The position numbers were made by a program, and so were the translations under genes. The notes below the pieces were generated by a model that had not been told where the DNA came from, did no database searches, and saw nothing but the letters and a program-made list of their open reading frames with translations. A DNA stretch of 64,000 bases. It comes from Pseudoxanthomonas sp. 3HH-4 (lineage in GTDB: Bacteria; Pseudomonadota; Gammaproteobacteria; Xanthomonadales; Xanthomonadaceae). The stretch lies in the NCBI RefSeq assembly GCF_006716465.1, contig NZ_VFPB01000003.1:1-64000 (forward strand), read 5' to 3'. Shown here one piece after another: positions 26,229 to 35,371 of this stretch (position 1 is its first letter; each line of letters opens with the position of its first letter).

Positions 26229-27725
26229 GTGGGCGTTGCAGGCAGCCGCATTGCCACTCCATCGACAGTGGGCCTGGCGATAGGCGCTGTCTGCCTGGTG
26301 TCCGCCTGCGTCATGGGGCCGGACTACGTCAGGCCGCAGGTCGATGTACCGCAGGCGTATCGCTTCATGCACGACCACGACAGTTTGCAGGGCGAAGTCA
26401 AAGCGCCAGTAGCCGGATGGTGGCAGGCCTTCGGGGACTCCCGGCTGGATGCGCTGGTGGCCGAGGGACTGCGCGCCAACCACGATCTCCGCATCGCCGC
26501 GCTGCGTGTCGATGAATTCGCTGCGAGGGTGACGGGCGCGAGAGCGGCCGGACTCCCCCAGATCGGCTACGGAAGCAGCGCCAGCCGTCAGGCGCTGGGG
26601 GGAGGCAATCCGGATACACGCTATTCGGCGCTGCTGTCGGCAAGCTGGGAAATCGATCTTTGGGGTCGCATCCGGCGGGAAAGCGAAGCGGCGCGCGCCA
26701 GTCTTCTGGCGACGGACCAGGCGCGCATCGGCGTCGGATTGACGGTCGCATCCGCCATCGTATCGGGCTACGTCACGCTGCTGGACCTCGACCAACGCCT
26801 CCGTATCGCGCGATCGACGGTGGAGGGGCGTCGCGCCAACGTCGAACTCTTCCAGCTTCGCCTGGACGGGGGCGTGGTGTCGGACTTCGAGATGATGCAG
26901 GTCGAGGTTGAATACGAGGCCGCGCTCGCAGCGATACCCGATATCCAGCGTGCGATAGACCTGCAGGAGAATGCATTGTCGCTGCTGGTGGGTCGCAATC
27001 CGGGCCCGATCGAACGTGGGCCGGCGTTGGAGGCCCTCGTCACACCGCGTGTGCCTGGGGGCATTCCGTCCCAGTTGCTGGAGCGGCGCCCCGACATCAT
27101 CCAAAGCGAGCAGCAACTGGTTGCGGCGAACGCTACGGTGGGCGCAGCGCGGGCCTTGTACTTTCCGAACCTGTCCCTCACTGGATCGGCGGGTGGCAGC
27201 AGCAACGAACTCGACGGACTGTTTTCAGGGCCGGGACGTTCATGGTCGTTCGTCGGAGAGCTGCTGGGGCCAATATTCAGTGGTGGAGCGATCGAGTCGG
27301 CCAATCAGCAAGCTGAAGCACGCAAGGCGCAAGCGGTCGAGTCCTATCGCAGAACGGTCCAGAACGCATTCCGGGATGTCGATGACGCATTGGTGTCGTT
27401 GAGTGCCAGCCGCGCGCTAGTCGCATCCTATGAGCGGCGCGTGCATTCGCTGGAACGGGCCGTCGAACTTTCGCGCGAACGCTACGACAACGGCTATGCC
27501 GACTATCTGGACGTTCTCGACAGCGAACGAGGGCTGTTCTCGGCCCGGCTGGCATTGACTGCGGTACGCGGGGATGCGCTGCGCAACGTGACCGATCTGT
27601 ATCGCGCACTGGGCGGTGATTGGACCGTCACCGATGCGGCGGTGCCCAGCGTGGGTGTGGCCATCCGGCACGAAGGCAACGCTTTGGCTTCCCCTCCTGA
27701 TGCGGCAACGACATCGCATGACTGA
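26229..27725 (+). CDS. NodT/OprM-type outer-membrane efflux lipoprotein
   Basis: The likely start is GTG 26229 (reading MGVAGSRIATPSTVGLAIG). It places a signal peptide and lipobox LVSAC correctly and gives 498 residues, a normal length for the family; the longer frame from 26034 has no leader. Two OEP repeats follow (PQIGYGSSASRQALGG, then ALYFPNLSLTGSAGGSSNEL) with long helices containing FEMMQVEVEYEAALA and LSRERYDNGYADYLDVLDSE. The protein forms a trimeric channel for the HlyD and DUF2955 proteins next door. The stop overlaps the next ATG. Confidence 0.9.
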   Translation: MGVAGSRIATPSTVGLAIGAVCLVSACVMGPDYVRPQVDVPQAYRFMHDHDSLQGEVKAPVAGWWQAFGDSRLDALVAEGLRANHDLRIAALRVDEFAARVTGARAAGLPQIGYGSSASRQALGGGNPDTRYSALLSASWEIDLWGRIRRESEAARASLLATDQARIGVGLTVASAIVSGYVTLLDLDQRLRIARSTVEGRRANVELFQLRLDGGVVSDFEMMQVEVEYEAALAAIPDIQRAIDLQENALSLLVGRNPGPIERGPALEALVTPRVPGGIPSQLLERRPDIIQSEQQLVAANATVGAARALYFPNLSLTGSAGGSSNELDGLFSGPGRSWSFVGELLGPIFSGGAIESANQQAEARKAQAVESYRRTVQNAFRDVDDALVSLSASRALVASYERRVHSLERAVELSRERYDNGYADYLDVLDSERGLFSARLALTAVRGDALRNVTDLYRALGGDWTVTDAAVPSVGVAIRHEGNALASPPDAATTSHD

Positions 27726-28881
27726 GCAGACCGACACTGCCGCGCAGGCACCGGGAGCGAAGCAAGCCCCGGGCGAGGCCGCCACCACGCCACCGTCGGC
27801 CGACGCGGCTGCCCGCAAGCTGCGCAAGCTGATCCGGATTGCGGTGGCGACGATGCTGGCGATGTTCCTGCTGCACCTGGTCGCCGATCGCATCACGCCT
27901 TACACGTCGCAGGCCGCCGTGGATACGCTGCTCGTGCAGATCACGCCCGAGGTGGGCGGACCTGTGACTGCGGTGGGCGTGCGCGATAACCACGAAGTCA
28001 AGCGTGGGCAGGTGCTGTTCCGGATAGATCCACTGCCGTTCGAGATCGCCGCGCGCGCGGCCGAGGCCAGCCTGGCCGCCGCGGTGCAGGGCAGGGACTC
28101 GTCGGAGGCGGATGTGCGTGTCGCGGACGCGCAGTTGCACAGGCAGCGCGTGGACCTGGCGACAACCCGCGAGCTGGGCAGGATCGTGATCGATCTCGCG
28201 GCCAAGCGCGCGTTGTCCGAAACCGCGGCGATCCGTGCGAACGCCGACATCGCCAAGACGAGCGCGGACATCATGCGGGCCGAAGCCGAAGCGGAACGCG
28301 CGAGGATACGCCTGGGTGAGGCGGGCGATGGCAACGTGCAGGTCCGCCAGGCGCTGGTTGCCTTGGAACAGGCGCGACTCGACCTCAGGCGTACAACGGT
28401 GGTCGCGCCGGCCGATGGCGTGGTAACCAATCTCCGACTGTCTGCAGGGCAGTACGCGAGCCGTGGCCAGCCCGTGCTGAGCTTCATCGAGAAGGGCCCG
28501 CGATGGGTGACGGCCGCCATGCGGGAGAACCAGCTGGGCAACATCGCGCCGGGCAATCGCGCATGGGTGGCCCTGGATGATCGGCCGGGTGAGGTGTTCG
28601 ACGCGCGCGTCGATAGCATCGGGTGGGGCATCGCACAGGGAGGTGAGACGCCGAATGGCCAGCTCCCCACCGTGTCGGCACCCACCGGCTGGCTGCGCGA
28701 GCCACAACGTTTCCCGGTCCGGATCGTGCTTGATTCTTCCCCCGGGGAAGAGCAGGTCCTGGTGCCGGCGCGCAGTGGAGCCCAGGCAAGCGTCGTCATC
28801 CTGACGCGCGATCGGTCGCTGATGAATCCGCTCTCACGACTGTGGATCCGGATGATCTCGCTCCTGAGCTTCCTCAGGTGA
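27718..28881 (+). CDS. HlyD/EmrA-like membrane fusion protein
   Basis: The ATG at 27718 overlaps the NodT stop by 8 bases. The 387-residue adaptor has a Pro/Ala-rich N-terminus and one membrane anchor (IAVATMLAMFLLHLVADRI). Next come a biotinyl-lipoyl half (LVQITPEVGGPVTAVGV and VKRGQVLFRIDPLPFEIA), a coiled-coil hairpin (about residues 110-215) and the second lipoyl half (TVVAPADGVVTNLRL). A beta-barrel closes it (RPGEVFDARVDSIGWGIA). It bridges inner and outer membrane in an efflux system. Confidence 0.9.
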   Translation: MTEQTDTAAQAPGAKQAPGEAATTPPSADAAARKLRKLIRIAVATMLAMFLLHLVADRITPYTSQAAVDTLLVQITPEVGGPVTAVGVRDNHEVKRGQVLFRIDPLPFEIAARAAEASLAAAVQGRDSSEADVRVADAQLHRQRVDLATTRELGRIVIDLAAKRALSETAAIRANADIAKTSADIMRAEAEAERARIRLGEAGDGNVQVRQALVALEQARLDLRRTTVVAPADGVVTNLRLSAGQYASRGQPVLSFIEKGPRWVTAAMRENQLGNIAPGNRAWVALDDRPGEVFDARVDSIGWGIAQGGETPNGQLPTVSAPTGWLREPQRFPVRIVLDSSPGEEQVLVPARSGAQASVVILTRDRSLMNPLSRLWIRMISLLSFLR

Positions 28882-29912
28882 GCGTCGCGACCATCGACGC
28901 CGGGCTCGGAGAACAAGGTCGCCTGGCGGCACTGCGGTTGGCGTTTGCCGGCACGTCGTGCCTGCTCGTATGCGAGGCCATGCAATGGACGCCCACGTTC
29001 CTGGCGCCGGTACTGGTGGTCGTGCTGCTCGGCAATCTTCCAGGCCGTCCTCCGGCGAAGGCAATCGTCGCCCTGACCATGGTGACGGCGGTGTCGGCCT
29101 TGGGTTCCTTCGTGCTGGCGTCGCTGCTGCGCTTCATTCCTGTCCTCCTCGTGGCCGCGATCGCGCTGTTGTCACTGCTGTGTTTTCATTCCATTGCGGC
29201 GGGAAAGCCCGTATTTCCTGCTTTGCTCGCCTTGATCTGCCTCGCGACGATTCCCGTCGCGGTGATGGTCGCGCCTGCACAGGCAGGGGCATTACCCCTC
29301 GCCTTGATCCGCGGCATCGCAATGGCGCTGGCGGGGGTATGGGTGGCGCACGCCCTATGGCCCGCCACGCGGGTTCGATCATCTCCACCTGTGTCGCAGC
29401 CCCGCCCCGATCCGGTCATCACGCCTTTGGCGCGGGCACTGGTTTCGGTCGCGGTGGTCATGCCGGTGATGCTGGTGTACCTGTTGTTTGGCCTTGCCGA
29501 CGTGCTGCCTGTCCTCGTCGCTACGGTGATGCTGGTAGTGACGTTCGATGCGCGCCGCAGCCTTCTGCAGGCCGTGGCCATGGTCCTGGGAAATCTCGCC
29601 GGTGGATTCATTGGCCTATTGCTATACGCCGTGCTGCTCATCACGCCCAATCTGGCGCTGCTTGCGCTGCTTGTATTCACGGCACTGCTCTTCTACGGCG
29701 GCGGCATCGCCAGGGGCGGGCCCATGGCGCCCGTCATGCTTATCGCATGCAATGCCACGTTGATCATCTTCAGTTCCGCCATCGCTACCGGTCCCGCACC
29801 GCTCTCGATCTGGTGGGGGCGACTGTTCCAGTTTGCCGTTGCGGGCGCGTTTTCGGTGGCGGCAATGAGCTTCTTCTGGCGCTATCACGGAGCAGTACAC
29901 GGTCCACGCTAA
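28878..29912 (+). CDS. DUF2955/FUSC-like inner-membrane protein of the efflux set
   Basis: The likely start is GTG 28878, overlapping the HlyD stop as GTGA; this gives 344 residues. The protein has two clusters of membrane segments (TFLAPVLVVVLLGNLPG, then VAVVMPVMLVYLLFGLADVL) separated by a linker, as in DUF2955 and the fusaric-acid-resistance/AaeB family. With the HlyD adaptor and NodT channel it forms a tripartite exporter, by analogy for aromatic acids or similar small molecules. The substrate is not known, and no dedicated regulator lies beside it. Confidence 0.83.
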   Translation: MSVATIDAGLGEQGRLAALRLAFAGTSCLLVCEAMQWTPTFLAPVLVVVLLGNLPGRPPAKAIVALTMVTAVSALGSFVLASLLRFIPVLLVAAIALLSLLCFHSIAAGKPVFPALLALICLATIPVAVMVAPAQAGALPLALIRGIAMALAGVWVAHALWPATRVRSSPPVSQPRPDPVITPLARALVSVAVVMPVMLVYLLFGLADVLPVLVATVMLVVTFDARRSLLQAVAMVLGNLAGGFIGLLLYAVLLITPNLALLALLVFTALLFYGGGIARGGPMAPVMLIACNATLIIFSSAIATGPAPLSIWWGRLFQFAVAGAFSVAAMSFFWRYHGAVHGPR

Positions 29913-29956
29913 CCGACGCCCAATCACGACCGACTTCGACCTGACAGGAGCACACC

Positions 29957-30496
29957 ATGAGCACCGCTTCGAAACAGCCTGCCGAAATGCTGGATGCGCC
30001 CGATCCCGCACAAAAAAAACGGCTGATCATCGGCGTATTAGTCTGGGCCGCTGGATGGGCGCTTGGACTTGGTCTTGTTCCGTTGGTCAATGGCTCGGAC
30101 CTGGCGGACGGACTGAAGGCAACAATCAACGGCATCCTGCTGCTCGGTTTTCCGAAGCTCTTCCTGGTCTTTGCGGTAGCGATCATGGGAAAGCCCGGCT
30201 TTGCCTACCTCAAGCGGCTGATTGCGTCGCACTTCAAGCGTTTCGCGCCTCCCGCGACGGTGAGTCCACTGCGCTACCGCATCGGACTGATCATGTTCGT
30301 ATCCCTGATCGTGCTGGGCTCCATCGGTCCCTATATCGCGCCCGACGCGTTGCCCACCTTGCAGGAGAACCGCCGTGCATTCGCGATGGCAGGCGATGCC
30401 CTGTTGGTCGTCAGCCTGTTCGTGCTGGGCGGCGACTTCTGGGACAAGCTGCGTGCCTTGTTCATCCGGGAAGCCAGGGTCGTGTTCGACAAGTGA
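29957..30496 (+). CDS. four-helix membrane protein, unknown function
   Basis: This 179-residue protein starts MSTASKQPAEMLDAPDPAQ behind a CAGGAG site and lies 44 bp after the efflux permease. It has about four hydrophobic segments: LIIGVLVWAAGWALGLGL, ILLLGFPKLFLVFAVAIMG, IGLIMFVSLIVLGSIG and ALLVVSLFVLGGDFW. The segment IMGKPGFAYLKRL resembles the so-called transporter-suffix proteins, but I assign that only tentatively. It may be cotranscribed with the efflux genes as an accessory subunit. Confidence 0.7.
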   Translation: MSTASKQPAEMLDAPDPAQKKRLIIGVLVWAAGWALGLGLVPLVNGSDLADGLKATINGILLLGFPKLFLVFAVAIMGKPGFAYLKRLIASHFKRFAPPATVSPLRYRIGLIMFVSLIVLGSIGPYIAPDALPTLQENRRAFAMAGDALLVVSLFVLGGDFWDKLRALFIREARVVFDK

Positions 30497-30505
30497 GCTG
30501 CGCAT

Positions 30506-30529
30506 GGCCAGTACCCACGGGTACCGGCC
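30506..30529. terminator. hairpin between convergent genes
   Basis: GGCCAGTACCC and GGGTACCGGCC, separated by two bases, form an 11-bp arm with a single A-C mismatch. It sits 10 bases after the stop of the membrane protein and 27 before the end of the convergent response regulator gene, a good place for a bidirectional terminator. No T-run follows on either strand. Confidence 0.5.
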
Positions 30530-30556
30530 CCGGCGTTGCGGGATGAAAGCAGGAAG

Positions 30557-31033
30557 CTAAGTGCGCCCCGGGGGCGAGTGGGAGGCGACCAGCGCCAACA
30601 GCGTCTTGCCCGGGAAGGGCTTCTGGAGGAAATCCGCACCTTCCCGCTCGACCTGCCGGCGCGTAGTGACATCGTCGAAGGCGGAGATGTAGATCCAGGG
30701 GGGCAGCGGTGCAAGCTCTGCAGCCCGGCGGCGCAACTCGAAGCCTCCGATGCCCGGCAGCCGCACGTCGCATATCACGCAGCGGCAGCTGGAGGGGAAT
30801 CCGGTGTTTCCCAGCAGTAACTGCAGTTCTTCGCCTGATCCCAGTGCAACCACATCGTATCCCGAGCTGCGCAGCACGCGCTCGAGCGCCTCGCGCAGGC
30901 CCTGATCATCCTCGATCAGCACGATCCCGTAGTCAGCACGCAACATGGGGTCCTCCAACACCGCGCCATCGAAAGTCTTCGCGGCCATCATCGTTCGTCC
31001 GCACTGAACGCAGTATTGGCAGTTCGGGTGCAT
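30557..31033 (-). CDS. stand-alone response regulator with Cys-rich N-terminus
   Basis: The likely start is ATG 31033 behind GGGGA, giving 158 residues. The receiver domain (about 34-155) has the acidic pair IEDD, phospho-acceptor Asp89 in CVICDVRLPGIGG, and Lys in FLQKPFPGKTL. There is no output domain. The N-terminus MHPNCQYCVQCGRTM holds CxxC pairs that could bind a metal or act in redox. An internal start before MLRADYGIVLIEDD would remove them. It resembles the FixJ-type receiver and lies near a kinase/regulator pair at 32-34 kb, so it may be an extra phosphate acceptor. That link is inference. Confidence 0.78.
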   Translation of the reverse strand: MHPNCQYCVQCGRTMMAAKTFDGAVLEDPMLRADYGIVLIEDDQGLREALERVLRSSGYDVVALGSGEELQLLLGNTGFPSSCRCVICDVRLPGIGGFELRRRAAELAPLPPWIYISAFDDVTTRRQVEREGADFLQKPFPGKTLLALVASHSPPGRT

Positions 31034-31268
31034 CGCATTGTCCCCGGGGGCAATGGACCGATGCCGGTGAATGAAGATAGTCCATCTGGCTTCCAGCCCG
31101 GGCACGCTTCTCACGAACCTACCGGTGACTGTACGCCATCACATCGGGCTCCAGCGCGAAGGCTGCCGCGTCGAATAGGGTGACGCGCAGATTTTTTTCG
31201 CAGCGAGAACGGTCGTCATGTCCAGGAAACGATCATCCTGCGGCGTACTTGCCGGTTGCGCGCATTCT

Positions 31269-31781
31269 CTACCGCGCGTACGGAATCTGCGCTGCGTGCT
31301 CGTAACGGACGAGGGAGCGGATCTTGGCCTCAACCTGCAGGTAGCGTGCCGCTTTGACGCCGGGGAGAACGCGGCTGATCTTCTGAAAGGCACGCTCCAT
31401 GTGCAGCGCTTCGTCCTTCTCCAGGCGCAAGGCCTGCTGGGCAAGCTTGGTCGCTGATGCGTCCTGCATGTCGCCCGCGTTGAACTGCTCGGCATAGCTC
31501 ACGATGATCTGCAGGCGGCGCTGATTGAAGGTGGAAAGGTTGGATTGGTACTCCTCGTACAGTGGCCAGAAACCGGAGGCTTCCCGAGGCGTCAGCTGCA
31601 ACTGTGCGTCGACAAATGCGCGCTTGCCCGTCCGGACCCGCGCCTCAAGTTCGCGCATCTCGGCTGAAGCCATCGCTGCCGCATCGATGGAGGCGGCGGC
31701 ACCGTCCTGTCCAGTTGCAATGCAGAGTGTGGGTGCGATCGAGAGCGCGATGGCGAACAAGGTGCGCGGGATGAAGGACAT
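31269..31781 (-). CDS. exported helical protein, unknown function
   Basis: The ATG at 31781 follows GAGGAA and opens a signal peptide (MSFIPRTLFAIALSIAPTL to CIA). Longer frames to 32303 were rejected. The mature part of the 170-residue protein is predicted helical: LTPREASGFWPLYEEYQSNL, EQFNAGDMQDASATKLAQQ and EDEALHMERAFQKISRVL-like segments. The LTP.EA..FWP.Y.EY pattern recurs in uncharacterised periplasmic proteins of gammaproteobacteria with a Spy/CpxP-like helical look. It is divergent from the histidine kinase gene and may be a periplasmic partner of that system. Confidence 0.7.
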   Translation of the reverse strand: MSFIPRTLFAIALSIAPTLCIATGQDGAAASIDAAAMASAEMRELEARVRTGKRAFVDAQLQLTPREASGFWPLYEEYQSNLSTFNQRRLQIIVSYAEQFNAGDMQDASATKLAQQALRLEKDEALHMERAFQKISRVLPGVKAARYLQVEAKIRSLVRYEHAAQIPYAR

Positions 31782-32086
31782 GAAGAATTCCTCGAATGGA
31801 GACCTGGGCTGGGGCGTGCATGACGCACGCCCGGGTTGCCGGATTCTGGTGCGGCGTGGTGTGCGCAGGAATTGGCTTCGAGGGAAGCGTACCTGCCCCT
31901 TGGGGCACGCCACGCCATCCCGGCGAGCGCGCGGCATCCATTCAACGGGCAAGGTCGCCCATGTCCGCGTTGCGTGATGATGCTCGCACCCCGGGATATC
32001 AAGGTGCGGGCGGCCAGGCATGCACGGCTGGCTGCTGGCCATGGGCGCGTGTATTGTGCGCCAACCTCTACGGACGGGAGACGGCA
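31782..32086. other. 305-bp divergent intergenic region
   Basis: This lies between the start of the exported helical protein (minus strand) and the GTG start of the histidine kinase (plus strand). No supported frame, RNA gene or clear operator was seen. It presumably contains both promoters. Confidence 0.4.
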
Positions 32087-33445
32087 GTGAATCTCCACCA
32101 TGTTCTGGAATGGGCACTGGCGGGAGCATTCCTTGTGTGCGGCGTCCGGCAGTTCGCGACGTCTTCCGTCGAAACGCGCCCGAAGGGCGACCCGCTACTG
32201 GGCGTGCTGTGCGGCATCGCTTCCGTCGGCGTCGCGAGTGCGCATGTCTTGCCTGTCCCCTTCGTGACGTGGCTGCTAATAATGCTGGGCATTCTTGCCA
32301 CATGGCGGCTTCGAAGTGGGGCAGGCAATCCCGGGGGAATGGTCTGGTTATTCATCGCCACACTATGTGCCGCGCTGTTCGCCTCGGGAGGTCTTCTCCT
32401 TCAGGGCCCGCGCCCCGACCCAGTATCCGCAGGCCTGGTATGGAGTGCGGTCGCTGTACCTGCGGTCGTGTTTGCCGCCTATTCGATGGGGCTTGCCAGG
32501 AAGGCGTCGACGCGCCCTGGCCGGACCGGCTCGCGGTACCGGCTACCGTTGTTGGCGCTGGCCGTAGCGCTGGCTACGTTGGCGAGCATGCAGCACCTGT
32601 GGACCACGCACTGCTTCTATGCTGCGGGCTTCGTTGCGTTGCTGGGTGCCATGCTGTTCGCCGAAGGTGGCGCCGAGGACGACACGGTTTCGATGGAGAA
32701 TCCACCGGCGTCCGACAACGAGCTTTCTCACACCTCGCGGCTGGCGGTGGTCGGCGAGCTGACCGCCTCGATTGCCCATGAGATCAACCAGCCACTGAGC
32801 GCCATCCTGAGTAATGTCGATACGGCGGATATCCTGCTGGAGGATTCCGAACCGGCGCCGGACGAACTGCGCAAGATCATCCGCGATATACGCCGCGACG
32901 GTTTGCGTGCCAGCGACGTGATCAGGAATGTCCGCACGATGGCGCAGAAGCGCGACCCGGATCTGGTCAAGCTGGACCTCAATGACGTGGTTGAAAGCGT
33001 GGTGGAACTCCTGGGCCACGAGATGCGCCGCCGCGGAATCGGGATCGTCGTCATCCCGTACTGGAAGTCCGCTTACGTCAGGGGTGACCAGTCGTTGCTG
33101 GTGCAAGTGCTGATCAACCTGGTCGTTAATGCAATGGATGCATTGGAGGCGGGCCGCATCCGGCACAACGCCCCGGCGCAGTTGCCACCCGTGGAACTCA
33201 AGATTGGCATTTCTCAGTACGACGAAATCCACCTGAGCGTGGTGGACGAGGGGCCCGGTATCCCCGACGAGCACCTGGACCAGTTGTTCAGTTCCTTCTA
33301 TACCTCCAAGTCGCATGGCATGGGACTCGGGCTCTCGATCTCCAGGTCTATTCTGTCCGCACATGGGGGGCGCATCCAGGCCACCAACAATCCCGGACAA
33401 GGCGCGACTTTCCATATCTTCCTGCCTCCTTACTCGGACGAATAG
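32087..33445 (+). CDS. membrane sensor histidine kinase
   Basis: The probable start is GTG 32087, with GGGAG upstream. Upstream in-frame sequence lies over the intergenic region. The 452-residue protein has about six to seven hydrophobic segments (residues 5-205) and a coil. The H-box is SIAHEINQPLSAILSNVD with His231, and the HATPase has N-box LVNLVVNAMDALE, G1 DEGPGIPDE, and MGLGLSISRSILSAHGG. The H-box is of the DctB/FixL class that pairs with FixJ-like regulators. The FixJ-like gene follows after 105 bp, so this is a two-component pair with an unknown membrane-sensed signal. Confidence 0.87.
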   Translation: MNLHHVLEWALAGAFLVCGVRQFATSSVETRPKGDPLLGVLCGIASVGVASAHVLPVPFVTWLLIMLGILATWRLRSGAGNPGGMVWLFIATLCAALFASGGLLLQGPRPDPVSAGLVWSAVAVPAVVFAAYSMGLARKASTRPGRTGSRYRLPLLALAVALATLASMQHLWTTHCFYAAGFVALLGAMLFAEGGAEDDTVSMENPPASDNELSHTSRLAVVGELTASIAHEINQPLSAILSNVDTADILLEDSEPAPDELRKIIRDIRRDGLRASDVIRNVRTMAQKRDPDLVKLDLNDVVESVVELLGHEMRRRGIGIVVIPYWKSAYVRGDQSLLVQVLINLVVNAMDALEAGRIRHNAPAQLPPVELKIGISQYDEIHLSVVDEGPGIPDEHLDQLFSSFYTSKSHGMGLGLSISRSILSAHGGRIQATNNPGQGATFHIFLPPYSDE

Positions 33446-33550
33446 GCGCCGTTTATCGGAAAGGCGGGCATTTGCACTTTGGTGGCGATTCCCTCGATCT
33501 GGCGTTCCTGTAAAACCTCTCACAAAGCCAACCGGCTTGCGGGAGGCGGT

Positions 33551-34213
33551 ATGGAGAGCTGCAAAGCCGTCATCCACGTGGTGGATGACGATGATTCCTT
33601 GCGGGAGGCGGTTTCCCGGCTCTTGTCGATGATGGGGTTCGAGGTTCGCCAATATCCCTCCGCGGGGGACTTCCTGCTCGCGTGGCCCACCGGGGAACCA
33701 GGGTGCGTACTGCTCGATGTATGCATGCCGGGGCCGAGCGGCCTTGAACTGCAGTTGGCGCTGTCGAAGCACCCTGATTCGCTGCCGGTGGTTTTCCTGA
33801 CCGGCAATGGCGACATCCCGATGAGCGTACTCGCGATCCGGCGTGGCGCGGTTGATTTTCTCACCAAGCCCTTCGATCGCGAGCAGTTGCTGGCCGCCAT
33901 CATCGCCGCGTTGCAGCAGGATTCGGAAAGCAGCGAGAAGAAGCAGCGGCGGCAGGAAGTGAGGCGACGCTTCGACACGCTGACGCCACGCGAGAGAGTC
34001 GTGTTCTCCCAGGTCATCTCGGGAAGGTTGAACAAACAGATCGCCGACACCCTGGGTACCTGCGAGCGAACGGTCAAGGCGCATCGTGCCCATGTCATGG
34101 AGAAGATGCAGGTGCACTCGGTCGCGGGGTTGGTGCACCTTTCGCTCGATCTGCCTGAAACGATGGCGGGTGGGTCGTCGCCGATGCCGCAGGTTGCAGA
34201 AGCGGCGGCGTGA
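33551..34213 (+). CDS. FixJ-like response regulator with LuxR HTH
   Basis: The ATG at 33551 (MESCKAVIHVVDDDDSLREA) follows GGGAGG, deciding the start. The 220-residue protein has an N-terminal receiver with phospho-acceptor Asp56 (CVLLDVCMPGPSG), Lys in FLTKPFDREQL, and a C-terminal LuxR-type HTH (LTPRERVVFSQVISGRLNKQ, IADTLGTCERTVKAHRA). It is the partner of the upstream kinase. Its targets are likely among nearby envelope genes, for instance the cluster beginning at 34.5 kb, but this is inferred from position only. Confidence 0.9.
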   Translation: MESCKAVIHVVDDDDSLREAVSRLLSMMGFEVRQYPSAGDFLLAWPTGEPGCVLLDVCMPGPSGLELQLALSKHPDSLPVVFLTGNGDIPMSVLAIRRGAVDFLTKPFDREQLLAAIIAALQQDSESSEKKQRRQEVRRRFDTLTPRERVVFSQVISGRLNKQIADTLGTCERTVKAHRAHVMEKMQVHSVAGLVHLSLDLPETMAGGSSPMPQVAEAAA

Positions 34214-34549
34214 CTTCCATGGATGCGTCCACTACTGGCGTGCGCGCGTCAAGCGCGTAGATAACTGCCTTCGCGGGCCAGCTTCAAAACTTCTTTGCTG
34301 TCTGGATGCAGGCGTTGGCGAGCCGGCGAGCCAGGCAACCGCATGGACTCCCTCAGGATAGTGACGCAGCTTGTTTCAGCGCATCCGTCATGACCATGCC
34401 CGTCATCCTGGATTGAACGACGCATGCGGTGAAGTCCTGTGCATATCGCGGAAAATCCCTTGCCCCCAGGGACAATTCAACTTGCGCCGGCAAGGTGCTG
34501 GAATCCGTGCCGCGTTGTTGATTCTCCGTTCCGCGAAGGGAGGCATACC
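34214..34549. other. 336-bp intergenic region before the DUF2092 cluster
   Basis: No supported gene. A short inverted repeat GCGCG-TCAA-CGCG type element lies near 34243-34257, too short to call. The region should contain the promoter for the DUF2092/glycine-rich/patatin genes and separates them from the response regulator. Confidence 0.4.
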
Positions 34550-35371
34550 ATGGCTCGTTGCAATGAGTCGCCATCAAGCATGAAGTTGTTCGCTCCGGTC
34601 TTCTTGTCCATGGCGCTTGCCGCGCCGCAGGCGAAAGCGCAGGCAGAGCCGCAGCAAGAGACCCCTGCGGTGGAGATCGGCGACGTGGGTGGCGTGGTGA
34701 CTGCCGACGCACAGGCGGTGCTCGACCGCATGACGGCTACGCTCAGGCGCATGGGACGGTACTCGGTGACGGCGGCGATCAGTCGTGACGAAGTGCTGCC
34801 CTATGGATACAAACTGCAGAACAACGAAACTGCGCGGATGTGGGTCGATGCCCCGCAGCGCCTGCGCCTGGAAGTCCAGGGGGACATCAAGAACCGTGCC
34901 TATATCTACGATGGCAGCACGCTTACCACGTACGTGCCGGACCTGAACGTCTACGCCATTTCTCCCGCCCCCGGGAAGATAGGTGATCTCGTTTCAGCGC
35001 TCCTCGATGCGGGCGTGGAGATGCCGTTGATCGATCTTCTCTACCAGGGAGTCGTGGGCGATCTGACCCAATCCGTGAAGGTGGGACTCATCGTCGGCGA
35101 CAGCGAGGTTGACGGCACGCCGACCGATCACCTCGCGTTCCGGCAGGCGGATGTCGACTGGCAGTTGTGGGTGGAGAAGGGCGCCAACGCGTTGCCGCGG
35201 AAACTGCTGATCACGACCCGTTATGAAGTCGGCGATCCGCAGTACGTGGCCGTTCTGCATTGGGACCTGAAGCCGAAGATCGCAGCCGGAACATTCGCGT
35301 TCCGCATTCCGGAGGGCGCGGTCGAGATACCCATGCAGACAACGCTGGCAATGAAGGAGGGCGCAAGATGA
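34550..35371 (+). CDS. DUF2092 periplasmic protein A
   Basis: The ATG at 34550 is behind GGGAGG. The 273-residue protein has a leader (SSMKLFAPVFLSMALAAPQA) and then a DUF2092 body: VLDRMTATLRRMGRYSVTA, ARMWVDAPQRLRLEVQGD, AYIYDGSTLTTYVPDLNVYA and the late FAFRIPEGAVEIPM. DUF2092 resembles the LolA/LolB half-barrel group of lipid- or lipoprotein-binding periplasmic proteins (family recollection, to be checked). A paralogue lies at 38565. The stop overlaps the next ATG. A lipid-carrier role is a hypothesis. Confidence 0.78.
   Translation: MARCNESPSSMKLFAPVFLSMALAAPQAKAQAEPQQETPAVEIGDVGGVVTADAQAVLDRMTATLRRMGRYSVTAAISRDEVLPYGYKLQNNETARMWVDAPQRLRLEVQGDIKNRAYIYDGSTLTTYVPDLNVYAISPAPGKIGDLVSALLDAGVEMPLIDLLYQGVVGDLTQSVKVGLIVGDSEVDGTPTDHLAFRQADVDWQLWVEKGANALPRKLLITTRYEVGDPQYVAVLHWDLKPKIAAGTFAFRIPEGAVEIPMQTTLAMKEGAR

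Noticed and set aside
31139-31268. T-run near 31191-31197 as intrinsic terminator
   Set aside because: No stable hairpin precedes the T-run in either transcription direction.
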